Shown here: positions 43,928-55,789 of the stretch, one piece after another
Position numbering within the stretch: position 1 is the first letter of the stretch
Layout of the letters: each line of letters begins with the position of its first letter
Assembly: GCA_941918925.1 (NCBI GenBank)
Contig: OW799234.1
Span: forward strand, 43,988,412-44,052,411
Direction: 5' to 3'
DNA length: 64,000 bases
Source: Phyto melanocephala
Taxonomy: Eukaryota; Arthropoda; Insecta; Diptera; Rhinophoridae
Notes under the pieces: model-generated
What the model saw: the letters and a program-made list of their open reading frames with translations, nothing else
Databases searched by the model: none
What the model was told of the DNA's origin: nothing
Position numbers and translations under genes: made by a program

Positions 43928-44653
43928 AAATAGGCCAACGTAATAGATCAACGCAATTGGCCAACATATAATCTAACGCTTTGATAATTTATAAACCGTA
44001 TATTGGCCAATCCAATTTAGAACATTCATTATTTTGTGTTAGATTTGTTTGATTACAAACCAATACTGGTAAATGCAGGTATAGTTTGAAAATATAGTGG
44101 CAAAATTTTACACCTGATGACTCTTAGCATTAAATAGTCTTATATTTTAGAAACATGCATTTCTTTAATCTTAACTGCATTTAATGTCTAAAGTTATCTT
44201 AGCAACTATACAGTTTTAACACTTTCAATTAGTCCCAATATATTTGAGATGAACTCAGATAATTGTGTTGCGGTTGACTGGGTTATGAACGATTTTTTTT
44301 CTTATTTTTCTATTAGTCAATTCATTACGAAATGTTTCTTATGAATTATTGATATGCAGTAGAACATTTATTAAGGAAAAAGATTTAAATTTACCGTTTT
44401 TTTTTTGTTGTTTTAATTTTTTCTTGTAAAAGATAGTCAAAATAACGAGCTTACGGAACAAAAGTAAAGTTATTTGTTGCATCTTTTGCTCTAGTTATCG
44501 TAACACTTGACAGTTTATTTTGATTCAGTTTTATTTGCTTCCCTTATATTCTGGAACCATTTCAAACAAAAAAAAAAAAAAAATTTAAAAATATTGTTTA
44601 TGAATTTAACTAATTTGTTGCCCGGAAAATTCGTTTAAATTTTTCTTATTATC

Positions 44654-46093
44654 ATGAACACTAGGAGTTCTAAATCAAATCCTCACCCACCGGCAGGTTC
44701 GTCTAATCGAGGTCGATCACGGAATACTACACCTTCTAGAAACATTATACCTATAAATTTAAATAGCTCACAAACAATTTCTAATCCAAGTAAAGTGATT
44801 CATAGTCCGCCCGTATCACATATACCTGACCAAAATTTTTCGTATAGCAACCGCAGATCGCAAAGTGAGCAAGATTTAGATCAGATAACACTGAATACCT
44901 CAAATAATTTGCAATCGTCTCAATCGGCAAAATTGTGTACTGCGGTACAACAAAACCTTATTCCTCAATTTCAAGATATACCACAGGCATTGCCGCCTAA
45001 TCCCGCTCTTACCCTTAATAACTCCGCTTGCGCACAAGAATCCAATAATGTCTCTATGGATTCATTGATAAACCTTTTTCAACAAACATTGCGAAATACT
45101 CAAGAAGAGTTTCGTAGAGAATTTGAATCTCTTAAGAGCAGCATTCGAAGTGATTCAAATACAAACACAGGAGATAATGGAATGGGAAATTTTCGACCAT
45201 TTTTCCCCTCTAATGCTCACATACCGGCCAGTTCTGATTCAAGTATTCGTCTACAAGAATGGAAAATTTCTTATGATGGAACTACTCCAGTTTCTGACTT
45301 TTTATTTAAAATAGAAACTCTTTGCGAGCGAAGTAACTGTTCCTATGATCACTTAATGTCAAACTTTCACATATTTCTCAGTGGTAAAGCTGAAAGCTGG
45401 TTTTGGTTGTGTACGAAACAAAATAGGAGGGCAAATTATTCGTTACTAAAATATGCTTTAAACAAAGAATTTGGAAACCTTGAAAGTGATCATGACATTA
45501 TCCTTAAGATATCCTTAAGAAAACAACATCACAAAGAATGTTATGACGATTTTCATTCGACTGTAATATCTATGAATTCGAGGTTAAAAGACCCAATACC
45601 CGAGAAATCTTTAATAGATATTTTGAAGAAAAATGTCAACACAAATTTAAAATTTATGCTTTTCAATACCCAGCTCAAGACACTTGATGATTTAAGAGAT
45701 ATGGCAAGAAAAGGGGAGGAAATTCTTAGGGACAGTAGAGGATTTTCGATGTACTCTCCAGCTAGGAACGTTAACGAATTAAAGTTAAAGGAAAATTCTG
45801 ATGATGAATTAGAAGACGATCCGCAAGTAGAAGCATTGCAGTTTCAAAGGCGAAAAATAGATTTTTCCAAGATAAAGTGATGGAACTGTCAAGAATTGGG
45901 ACACTCTTATATTTACTGCCCTAATCCGGTAAGAAATATTTTTTGCTACAAATGCGGATTAAAAGGGTTTGTAACACCTAAATGCCCGACTAACCATCAG
46001 AAAAACTTGAAATGCAACGAGATGACACCGGGACAACTCGTTTGGACCAACAAAACCCGGCTGTGGACAAGACTCAAAATTAGATTTTTGTGA
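44654..46093 (+). pseudogene. Gag with two zinc knuckles and a nonsense codon in the first
   Basis: From ATG 44654, 408 codons are open. The first 170 residues are Ser/Asn/Pro/Gln-rich and disordered. Then comes a capsid-like part with WKISYDGTTPVSDFLFKIE, and SGKAESWFWLC (residues about 200-260). The frame hits TGA at 45878-45880 and continues WNCQELGHSYIYC, then FCYKCGLKGFVTPKCP. With Cys at the TGA position this would be CX2CX4HX4C, so a Cys codon has probably mutated to stop. The frame ends at 46093, and Pol lies in the +1 frame. Confidence 0.8.
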
Positions 46094-49000
46094 GATTTAT
46101 GAATCAGTTCCACTTGGACAAAATTTAGAAAATAGATTTTATAATTTAGATTCAATTGACGATAGGACAATTTTTCCAGACACACCAACTAATTCAGAAT
46201 GTAATTTAGGTCAACATATGCAAAGCGTTTCTCAAAACAAAAGTATCAATGGAAATTTTACTATACAGTCAAATGCCATCAGTTACTCTGTCGGGAATTC
46301 AGTGATGGGAAAACCGTTATCGGTCAAAATTGTTAAATGCAGAGAAAGATATAAATTAAGAAATACAATTCGTAAGAAAATTGAATCCACTATATTGGCA
46401 GGTGACGATAATCGACCATTTGCGAAAATAACTATACTGGGTGAATCATTTTTAGGGCTGCTTGACTCTGGGGCCAACCTTTCTGTGTTAGGGAAAGACT
46501 GTGTATAATTTGTGACACAAAATAATGTTAAAGTGAGAAAATTTGAATCGACGTTATCTACTGCAAATGGAGAAAAGCAAAAAGTTGTTGGTTTTTGCAT
46601 ACCTCCTGTGCAGTTCAAAAATGTCTCTAAAACTATTTATTTTTATTTAGTACCTAGTTTACAGCAAAAGGTATGCCTCGGTGTTGATTTCTGGAGGGAA
46701 TTTGCTATCGCACCGGAAATAATTCCAAGTATTTCGGAAGTACAGAATACTTTAGAAACTGATTTAAAATTCCATAAACTAACACCTGAGCAACAGCTTA
46801 GACTAGATAGTATTATTTTAGAGTTTCCTTCATTTGGAAAAATGGGCCTTGGTTGTACTTATCTTCTTGAACACCATATAGATACTGGTAATTCACCCCC
46901 TATCAAAGCCAAACACTACCCATTATCTCCTCCAAGGCAAGCGGAAGCTTTTCAGGAAATAGAGCATCTTTTGGCAATGGGCGTCATCGAGGAGTCTAAC
47001 TCCCCATGGTGCTCCCCCGTAGTGTTAGTTAGGAAACCAGGAAAAGTAAGGCTTTGTATTGACTCACGTCAACTTAATGCAGTGACCAAGAAGGATTCAT
47101 ATCCATTACCCCACATCAACGGTCTCCTGAGCAGGTTAAAGGACACACACTATATTAGTGGAATTGATTTGAAGGACGCATTTCTCCAAATTCGTTTGTC
47201 GGAATCCTCAAAAGAGAAAACGGCATTTGTCGTTCCAGGAAACCCCCTTTATCAATATAAATTTATGCCATTTGGTCTATGTAATGGTCCTCAGACCATG
47301 AGTAGATTAATGGATAAAGTAATTCCTTCGCGTCTCAGGCAGAATGTGTTTATTTATCTGGACGACCTGCTCGTTTGTAGCGAAAGTTTTGACACACACT
47401 GTAAAATATTAAGGGAAGTTGCTGAGTGCTTAAGAGTTGCTAAACTTACCATTAATGTCAGTAAAAGCAAATTCTGTCAGCGTGAAATTAAGTACTTGGG
47501 ATACATTGTTGGTCATGGTTGCCTAAAAGTTGATAATTCGAAAATAGAAAGCATTGTTAATTTCCCAGTTCCAAAATCTCCTCGTCAGGTACGAAGATTT
47601 GTAGAGATGGCGAACTGGTATCGCGGTTTCATTAAAAATTTCGCAAGCCTTAGTGGCCCTCTGACTGATTGCCTCAGAAAAACCAATAAACCGTTTAGAT
47701 TGACAGATAATGCCATAGAATCGTTTGGGAGGTTGAAATTAGCATTGTCGTCAGCTCCAATATTGGCTCAGCCTGATTTTTCTAATTCATCATTCAATGT
47801 GACGCCTCAAAAGTTGGTGTAGGTGGAGTGCTAATTCAGTTTGATAACCAAGGTAAGGAACACCTGATCGCATTAGTTTCCCAGAAACTGAACAAAGCTC
47901 AGCAGAATTATACTGTTACAGAGCTAGAGTGCTTTGCGGCCGTAATATCAGTGCAAAGGTTTAGGCCATACATTGAGGGATTGCCTTTCCGAATTCTTAC
48001 TGACCATTCCAGTCTTAAATGGCTTATGCGTCAGAAAGATTTGTCTGGTCGCCTTGCTAGGTGGAGCCTAAAGCTCCAGCGACTTGAGTTTCAGATCGAG
48101 CATCGTAAGGGTTCCCTAAATGTAGTCCCTGACACTCTCTCCCATTTTGATACGGATGAGTTGAGTTTGGAAGGTGATATCGAAATTACTTCTACCGACT
48201 TTGATAATCCGGAGTATGCAAATATCCGAGAAACTGTGCTTGATAATAGTGAGAGTTTGCCAGATTTATGTGTTAGAGGAAATCTTGTTTTTAGGAGAGT
48301 AAAATTCAGGCGAGGTTTGGAAAATACTGAGGACGAAGTATGGAGACTCTGGCTACCAGTTTCGTTAACACAAACCGCAATGCATAACGCACATAATTCT
48401 TCTACGTCATGCCACGGAGGATTTTCAAAGACCTTGTCAAGACTAAGACAGAAATATTTCTGGCCCACCATGTCCAAAGAATTCTTACTTGTTTATATGC
48501 CCTGACCATTTAAGTAAATATATCTTTCTAAAAAAAATGCGAGCCGCTACCACTCAAAGCGTTACTTTGTTTTTTCAAACTGAGATATTTCCAACGTTTG
48601 GGGTGCCACAAATTGTACAAAGTGACAACGGTAGGCAATTCATTTCAAAGGAAATGAAGGATTTTTTTTTTTTTATATGGTATAACGCATATTAGAACAG
48701 GTTTTTATTCTCCTCAGGCTAACGCATCTGAGCGCGTTAATAGAGAGATCATTACTAAGCTACGGTGTTTCTTGGAAAATGATAAGGATCACTCAAATTG
48801 GGATAAACACGTTCCTGCAATTTTATCAATTTTAAGAAGTGCCTACCACAGTTCTATTGATTGCTCCCCGTATTACGCACTTTTTGGTCAAAATATGTGC
48901 CATCACGGGTCTGAATATAAAATATTGGAGAAGATTAATTGTCTTAACTACGATTTTTTTGATGTAACAACGAACACGGATAAACTTCATAGGATAAGGG

Positions 49001-49269
49001 ATAAAATAAAAGAAAATCTGGATGAGGCTCATAAAAAAGCCAGCAAATATTATAACTTCAGAACTAGAAAAATTACCTTTGACGAAGGCCAAATAGTTTT
49101 TCGTAAAAACCATATTTTAAGCAACCAAGCGAAAAGATTAAATTCCAAATTCATGCCAAAATATGTAAAATGTAAAATTCGATCGCGAGTTGGCAATTCT
49201 CTTTATGATATTGAGGACTTAAAAGGCAACTACGTAGGCCGATTTTATGCCGCAGACCTCAAGAAGTAA
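46094..49269 (+). pseudogene. Pol: protease, RT, RNase H, integrase; broken
   Basis: Protease has LGLLDSGANLSVLG (46455). A TAA at 46506-46508 interrupts the frame. RT has SPVVLVRKPGKVRLCIDSRQ (47025), GIDLKDAFLQI (47165) and the YLDD active site (47355). RNase H begins CDASKVGVGGVL after a frameshift near 47800 (TELECFAAVISVQRF, HRKGSLNVVPDTLSHF). The integrase finger has only its His pair (HGGFSKTLSRLRQKYFWP). About 90-100 residues with the Cys pair and first Asp are missing at 48490. Asp in VQSDNGRQFIS (48620) and Glu in ANASERVNREI (48725) remain; the rest runs to AADLKK-stop at 49269. Confidence 0.85.
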
Positions 49270-49321
49270 GATTTAATGCCCGGCTTTAGTGGGTCGAGCC
49301 ACACATTTAGGCCAGCATCAA

Positions 49322-51198
49322 ATTATTATTGATTTTTTTTTTTTGAAAGAATAAGAGAGGAAAAGGTTTAAAAAGTAACAAGTATTGTTTTTTTTAATAT
49401 TTTTTTTTACCCTTTTTAATGATAAATTTGTATTTTAAATGGTTACTTTAAGTTGCATAATATTACACCACTAATTTTAGAGTAAATCTGGTAACAACAT
49501 TTGCCTAGTTTCTGAATAGCTTTAAATTCATATAGGAAGAGAGCGAAAATAGGAAAAGAGAGAGTTTAACGAAGTCTTTGGAATTTCCTGCTTAATTCAT
49601 AAATCTTAATCAGAGTGTTAAGTCAAGTGAGCTCGTATATCTTGTATAGTACCCAAGATCACGTGAACATTTTTGCAAAATTTCTACATTGAAAGTATAA
49701 AATAGTGGATACTATAAATATAATTGGCAATATTTAATTGCAAAGTAACTTTCTTCATAGAAACCTTGCACATGGTTTTATGTACTAAGAGCAAAACTAC
49801 CGAATCTACACTTATTCAACACTCGATTAGGAAAATAAAATTGAATATCTTACGAGTGTATAAAAATAATTCTTGGTTAAGTGTTTACCTGAGAAAAGAA
49901 AAAAAGGAGACACTAGGTATATTCCCTACTGGGTATGGTTACTTGCGGCATTACATATCACCGGAGTGCTCTCATTATTAGTTTTTTTCCATTCATACAT
50001 ACTTTTTTTTTTGTTTCTTTTAAATTCATTCATTTTACTGTGATCTGGAGAAATATGTGTCAAAATACGCAAGGAAAAAGTCTCCACCAAAAGAAAAAAA
50101 TCCATTGATATAAATTTGTGAATGAGTGATTAGATCGAAGAGAAGTCTGAAAGAGTAATTAAAATATCAACGCAAGCAACAACTAAGTATTTACAAATAT
50201 TTTTAAGTAGCATAAGAAAAGAAAAAGAAAAATATATTTTACAAAACATGAGGCAAAATTTATCAGAATAATAAGTAAGCCCAATTGACCAATCTTTGGT
50301 AAATTTAATGTAGAAAAAGGTGAAGCAAACTTTGTTATATATACTTATTAAATTTGATAACCCAAAAAAAAAAAAAAGAAAAGGTATTTAAAATTTAACG
50401 TATATTGTTACCCAAATTTCTTGTTATTTAATGAAATATCATTTCTAGAAAAGCTTTAAATACATTTCGTCATGACTCGCTGAATGGCCATTACAACGAT
50501 CATCATGAACCATGAACACAAAAATAACATCTAATACCAACGAATTGTATATACCTCTGCAAAAACAAATGTAAGTTTTTTTTATATATTTTTATAATTT
50601 GCTTGCCAAATATATTTAAGAGAACAAATAATAATTTAGAAAGGATATACGTAATTTAAATACATATATTAAAGAAATAAATTCTTTAATAAAAAAAGAA
50701 AAAAAAACACAAAGAAACACAAAAAAACAAAAAATTATATCACAGCATCATCATAAGTAAATTTATATGTTTTGTTTTAAGTAATTATTAATTAGTCAGT
50801 TTGTATAAAATCATGAATTTCTAAAACCTAAATAAAGGGAATGCATTTGAATTTGTTTTGAAATGAACTATTTAGAACTTGTTGCGATATTTAAAAGGGG
50901 CAATTTATTATTAATTATAGGGTGCGTAAATTGCCATAGGTGTATTACAATTTGTAATGTTAGGGACGGGAACAATTCACCCTCTGAGAGAAAACCATCA
51001 CTCTCATGCATTGCTTTGTAAGAAAACTTAATTGCTCTTTTTAGGCTTCGATTATAAGGCATGTATTTGCTATGATTGCGCGTATCCATTGGGGTACGAG
51101 ACAATGCCCTAGACCGTCTGAGCTGGTCGTTCTATCTTTTCGTTACATGCCGAAAGTACTTAACTGTGGATAGGTTCATACGAACTAAGCGCGCAACA
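49322..51198 (+). repeat. 3' LTR
   Basis: About 1,877 bp, nearly identical to the 5' LTR. The first ~16 bases (TGTTGCGAATTTTTCT) are absent and no polypurine tract is visible before it, so a small deletion has removed the junction. It ends GCGCAACA at 51198, then AGCA. Confidence 0.9.
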
Positions 51199-51202
51199 AG
51201 CA

Positions 51203-51460
51203 CTTAAGTCCCGTGAGTTAAATAGATGATATTTACAACCAACATGTACCCACCGATCAAAGAGTGCTGATGATGAAATCGTAGCTGGTTTCGAAAATGC
51301 ATTCCACTCGGCTAGTTGTGGGTAAAAATATAATTTTTCAGATTATTCTTTCATTTGTCACAAATAAAAAATTCTTTGTAACAATAAGAATGTTAATATG
51401 AACTCGAGCCTGATTAAAATTTGAATATTAGTTTAAAACAGAAAAGTTCAATAAAATAAA
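51203..51460 (+). repeat. Hammerhead-like repeat (possibly Penelope-like), copy 2
   Basis: It begins CACTTAAGTCCCGTGAGTTA and contains the motif at 51262-51309, then the tail ending GAACTCGAGCCTGATTAAAA. The inverted partner lies at 40995-41207 across the LTR element, and a direct partner at 52139. Confidence 0.75.
51262..51309 (+). ncRNA. Candidate hammerhead-like ribozyme fold
   Basis: The order is GAGTG (stem I), CTGATGA (core), T, GAAATC-gtagct-GGTTTC (stem II, 6 bp with one wobble), GAAA (core), ATGCAT (short palindromic stem III), TC, CACTC (stem I partner). The cleavage triplet would be UUC. The one irregularity is an extra U between CUGAUGA and stem II. Short palindromic stem III is known for ribozymes in Penelope-like retroelements. 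Activity is not shown. Confidence 0.45.
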
Positions 51461-51749
51461 AATTAAAAAAATTTTAAATTTTTTCTTTAGTTCCAAATAG
51501 AAAGTGTGAAAGATAACAAAAGATAAATTAAAATGATTGTAATTAATTTTATTTCTACAATTGGTAAGTTACTACATAGAAATAGCTTTTAAATAAGTAT
51601 GTGCATAATAATTAGACATTTTTAAGCAAGTAAAACAGTCTAGTGTTTTATAACCAATAACAACTTATTCGGTATTTGAATACTTGTTGTACTCGTTGAC
51701 TAAAATATTTTTAGATAATTTAGCTATTTAAAAGAGTTTTGCTTGTAAT

Positions 51750-52070
51750 TATACCCTTCACCTGTGGTGCACAAGGGTATATATAGCTTTGTTAGTCCGT
51801 TTGAATTTCTACAATTTTCATTTCCGACCCCATAAAGTATATTTTTTCTGAAAGCTTATGAATAGAGGAGTCGATTAAGCCCTGACCGTCTGTCCGTCTG
51901 ACCGTGTGTTGGTTGAAATCAACTTTTAGAAGCAACTATATGTTCCTCAGATCTATATATGGTATCAATCTCTTGGAAATATCCAGGAATGCATCGCTAT
52001 TGAAATTCAGCATAATCGCCCCATAACTTTCTGAGATATGAGCAAAAAAACACGACCAACTCGTTTTTTC
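51750..52070 (+). mobile_element. DINE/INE-1-type element (group A variant), 3'-truncated
   Basis: Head TATACCCTTCACCTGTGGTG, body to 'CACGACCAACTCGTTTTTT', then unrelated sequence. The tRNA-like segment and 3' hairpin are missing. Confidence 0.85.
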
Positions 52071-52138
52071 AATCTAACTCATTGTGGTAAAAATATATGA
52101 AAAAGGCAAACTAAAGTAGTTACCGAATTCAATTAATT

Positions 52139-52371
52139 TAAGTCCCGTGAGTTAAATAGATGATATTTACAACCAACATGCACCCACCGATCAAAGAGTG
52201 CTGATGATGAAATCGTAGCTGGTTTCGAAAATGCATTCCACTTGGCTAGTTGTCGGTAAAAATATATTTTTTCAGATTATTCTTTCATTTATCACAAATA
52301 AAAAAATTCTTTGTAACAATAAGAATGTTAATATGAACTCGAGCCTGTTTAAAATTTGAATATTATTTTTT
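52139..52371 (+). repeat. Hammerhead-like repeat, copy 3
   Basis: TTAAGTCCCGTGAGTTAAAT to GAACTCGAGCCTGTTTAAAA, with the core at 52196-52243 intact except for one G-U pair in stem I (GAGTG with CACTT). Direct repeat of copy 2; the truncated DINE at 51750 lies between them. Confidence 0.75.
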
Positions 52372-52611
52372 TTATTTTTTTTTGTTTTATATATATTATA
52401 TATATTTTAATTATTTTTTTAAAATTTTTTTTAACATACATACGTAAATTTATAATTTTACAATGGGATGTTTTTATATATGTATGTTTTTTATATATAT
52501 GTACGTATTTCATATGGGATGAATGGTGATACAAACTACTGTTATTGCATGACTACACGTTGTGAAGGGTATATAAGATTCGGCACGGCCGAATATAGCG
52601 CTGTTACTTGT
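52372..52611 (+). mobile_element. DINE 3' part (group A)
   Basis: Starts within the A/T tract and ends GATTCGGCACGGCCGAAT...GCTGTTACTTGT at 52611. The next DINE begins at the very next base. Confidence 0.85.
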
Positions 52612-53330
52612 TATACCCTTCACCTGTGGTGCACAAGGGTTTATATAGCTTTGTCATTCCGTTTGTAATTTCTACAATTTTCATTTCCGACCCCATAAAG
52701 TATATATTTTCTGAAAGCTTATGAATAGAGGAGTCGATTAAGCCCTGACCGTCTGTCCGTCTGACCGTCTGTCCGTGTGTTGGATGAAATCAACTTTTAG
52801 AAGCAACTATATGTTCCTCAGATCTGCATATGGTATCAATATCTTGGAAATATCCAGGAATGAATCGCTATTGAAATTCAGCACAATCGCCCCATAACTT
52901 TCTGAGATATGAGCAAAAAACCACGACCACCTCGTTTTTTTACACAATTACAACAACAACATACATACATACATGCAAAAAACATGCCAAAAAAAGTACA
53001 AAAAAAAATATATTAAAAATAAAAAAAAATAATAAAAAAAATTACAAAAAAAAAATTAAAAAAAAATGTTAAAAAAAATGTTAAAAAATTTTTTAAAAAA
53101 ATTTAAAAAAAAAATAAAAAAAATAATAAAATATAAATAATATATTAAATAAAATAAAATAAATTTTTTTTGGCTCAGCTGGGATTCGATGCCACATTTA
53201 TTCTAACGTGTACGTATGCACGTATTTTATGTGAGATGAATGGTGATACAAACAATTGTTATTGCATGACTACACGTTGTGAAGGGTATATAAGATTCGG
53301 CACGGCCGAATATAGCACTGTTACTTGTTT
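52612..53330 (+). mobile_element. DINE/INE-1-type element (group A variant), full length
   Basis: TATACCCTTCACCTGTGGTGCACAAGGG to GCACTGTTACTTGTTT, joined head to tail with the preceding copy. A tRNA-like segment is present in shortened form at about 53170-53205. Confidence 0.9.
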
Positions 53331-53639
53331 TTTATTCACCTCATACAGATTGCAATTACCTCTGTTTAAGTTACGAAGTAATTCAAAGGTTTGTAGTAGA
53401 GTGGGTTCACCACTAAACTATAAAACTGGGGGTTCGCTGTTCGATACCACTTTCTTTAGTGTTTGCTGAAATTTTTATTTTTTTTTATTTTTTTTAAACA
53501 TTTCAATGTACCATGGTCAATATGAGTAGTATATGAAATATCATGACTAGCAAAATACGATGCACTATGAACAAAAAACTAAACTGAATAAATATCTATT
53601 TTTATGTATTTTTTCCATTGATTACCTAGTATTTTTTAA

Positions 53640-53705
53640 TTAAACTACATACGTAAATTTATTATTTTACAATGGGATGTTTTTATATATAGCACTGTTA
53701 CTTGT
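53640..53705 (+). mobile_element. DINE 3' end relic
   Basis: ACATACGTAAATTTATTATTTTACAATGGGATG...AGCACTGTTACTTG lacks the hairpin. The host hAT tail resumes immediately after it, which makes it the likely far end of the DINE whose head is at 40463. Confidence 0.65.
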
Positions 53706-53860
53706 TTTATTGTATACTTCTTAATTTTTGTAAACATTTTTGTTTAGTTTATGTTTTTATTAATAAATATTAAAAAAATGGTACCGTCATGGCCTCAAAA
53801 GTACATTTTGTTTTCATGCTTGGTACAAAATCATAAAAGCCATTTTCCTTATCTCTACGC
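53706..53860 (+). mobile_element. hAT element tail, right of the 13-kb insertion
   Basis: TTTATTGTATACTTCTTAATTTTTG...GGTACCGTCATGGCCTC...CATAAAAGCCATTTTCCTT matches the minus strand of 22255-22410 closely. Together with 39940-40462 it reconstitutes the same tail. From 53870 to 54355 no feature is recognisable. Confidence 0.75.
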
Positions 53861-54355
53861 TTCTTACAAAACTACAATCACCTTATCTCTACGATTATAA
53901 CGATACTACAATCGCCTTATCTTCAACTTAACGAAACAGTCAGTCGAAGCCGCTGTGTGAAGTGGCACTCAAATATTAATCCGACGACCTTGATTGGCAT
54001 TATTTTTGTAACACCAAGTTGGACAAATTCTTGTCTTGTCTGAACCGCCTCTACTACATTCCAAATTAGTAGACTTATATATATTTACGAATAAACCAAA
54101 TGAATGATGTCCCTTTGGTCAACAAAAGGCCATGTATTAAGGGAGTTCACAATAACTTTTAGTAGTAAGTGGGTTCGCGAAATACAATAAATATAAATCA
54201 CCATCTATTATATTATTACATATCGTTTTATATTTTATCTTATTGTACGTTTTATATTTTTTATACAAATTTCCTTATGGCTATTATTATATTATACATA
54301 TGTAAATATATTATATGTGCGTGGTTAGAGTCTTTAAAAGAATATATGTAAGGCT

Positions 54356-55480
54356 AATTAGCCTAAAAGACTTAGCATCTGTATAATCCTTCTTTCCTGC
54401 TCTGTGGTCAGACATGGTTAGTATATCTACCACCCTCCAGACCTTAACTCTCTCTAGCATCTGAACCGAGCACAGAGTGATGTCGATCATCCACCGCCCA
54501 ACGTGCACCCACAAAGGTGGGTTTAACTCTCCTTTTCAATACCAGTAGGTCATGACCCTTCACGAACTCCAACAATTGTTGCACCCTATGGTTATCATTC
54601 GTACTGCCAGATACAGTGTTGTGAGAATTGAGTCACAGCCCATAACTACCGCCGTACCCCTCTGCCTACATTATTCTATCAGACTCTCTGATGGAAGATA
54701 AGGTAGGTATGCAGATGCCATTAGAAATGATCCCGAACCACTGCCACTCAACACCACTGTACGATCCGGCGAGCAGAGATGTGTCATTTGTACATCCTGT
54801 ACACCATGACGACCAGGATACATGTCCTCAGCCTCCCACCCATCTGTAAATAAAACAGACTGGCGTTTTGACGAGATAGGCCCAAGATGTTCCCAGGAAC
54901 GATCTATGGTTCCAGAACCAACGCTATGTTTAATCTATCCTCCTCAAAGCATCGCATCATCATCGCCAAAGCTGCTCTACTATGATAAAGATTCTATCCG
55001 ATTTGATACCATCTCAATAGACTTCACGTGTTACGTCGTTCCTTTTTCTGTCTCTGCTTATTGGCTTTATAAAATTGCTGAGACTTTGAATTCGCGTCAA
55101 AGTCCATGTCTCCTGCATTCGAAATAGGCGTTTCCACTCCTATCGGGGGGATACATCTTCCCATCTGCAGTTGCCCTATCCATGGGAGTGTCATCAGAAA
55201 TTAACCTGTACACCTTTTGCGAGGCTTCATTGTCTATTTCTTTTTGACCTCTCCATTGGCCAAAACTATCCGGAGTTTCAACAGAGTCTAACCTCTCCAC
55301 CTTTTGCAAGGCTTCATTGTCCGTCCCTGTTGGAAGCTCACGGTTACCGGTTTTAGAATTTTTTCTATTATCTTCCATACAAAAACCTACGAGAATTGAA
55401 GAAAAGATGTCCACCTGCACAGAGCTCCACATGCGCAGGCAAGTGAACATAAAACTGGAGGTCGACAGATATTCAGAGTT
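54356..55480 (-). pseudogene. Non-LTR retrotransposon, ORF1/endonuclease part
   Basis: From right to left: an ORF1-like piece (55450-55097) with two similar blocks, NEALQKVERLDSVETPD and NEASQKVYRLISDDTP; endonuclease traces (54830-54660, SGSGSFLMASAYLPYLPSES); MIDITLCSVQMLERVKVWRV with MSDHR (54485-54400), which fits the SDH catalytic motif of AP-type endonucleases; and the start of an RT (KDYTDAKSFRLISLTYILLKTL), joined directly after a deletion. LINEs copy themselves by nicking DNA and reverse-transcribing there. Clade R1/LOA/Jockey-like, uncertain. Confidence 0.6.
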
Positions 55481-55789
55481 CGCATACTAGCGACCAAGCT
55501 TCCACGCATTCCTTGGCGTATGCTGTTCCACCGTGGATTAGGTTCGCCTGACTTAGTTTGCCATCCACCTAAAAACTAGATGTCTGTTACCAGCTGCCAA
55601 TGCGAGGAGGTCTAAGTCACACTTCCAGTAGTACACAGAATGTCTACGAGCTGACGGCCCAGTATTTATGATAGTGTGTAATTTGATACTTTTGTTTATC
55701 GCCAATTGGAAATGTTCTTGTAGTATTTTTTGGCTTTATTTGTTTTTTTTATCTGTATACGACGAACGCTTGCCATGTACTCTGCATAC

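Larger units (their letters stand above)
41208..51198 (+). mobile_element. Ty3/gypsy LTR retrotransposon with long LTRs
   Basis: It starts TGTTGCG (41208), ends CGCAACA (51198), and is flanked by AGCA on both sides. LTRs are about 1.9 kb after removing a DINE from the 5' one. The order is 5' LTR, tRNA-Lys primer site, leader, Gag with two zinc knuckles, protease, RT, RNase H, integrase, 3' LTR. The long LTRs and double knuckle recall the Osvaldo/Ulysses lineage (inference). Coding parts carry two stops, two frameshifts and an integrase deletion, so it is not autonomous. Confidence 0.9.

Noticed and set aside
46283..46618. 111-aa antisense ORF
   Set aside because: Opposite strand of the protease region of the long-LTR element.
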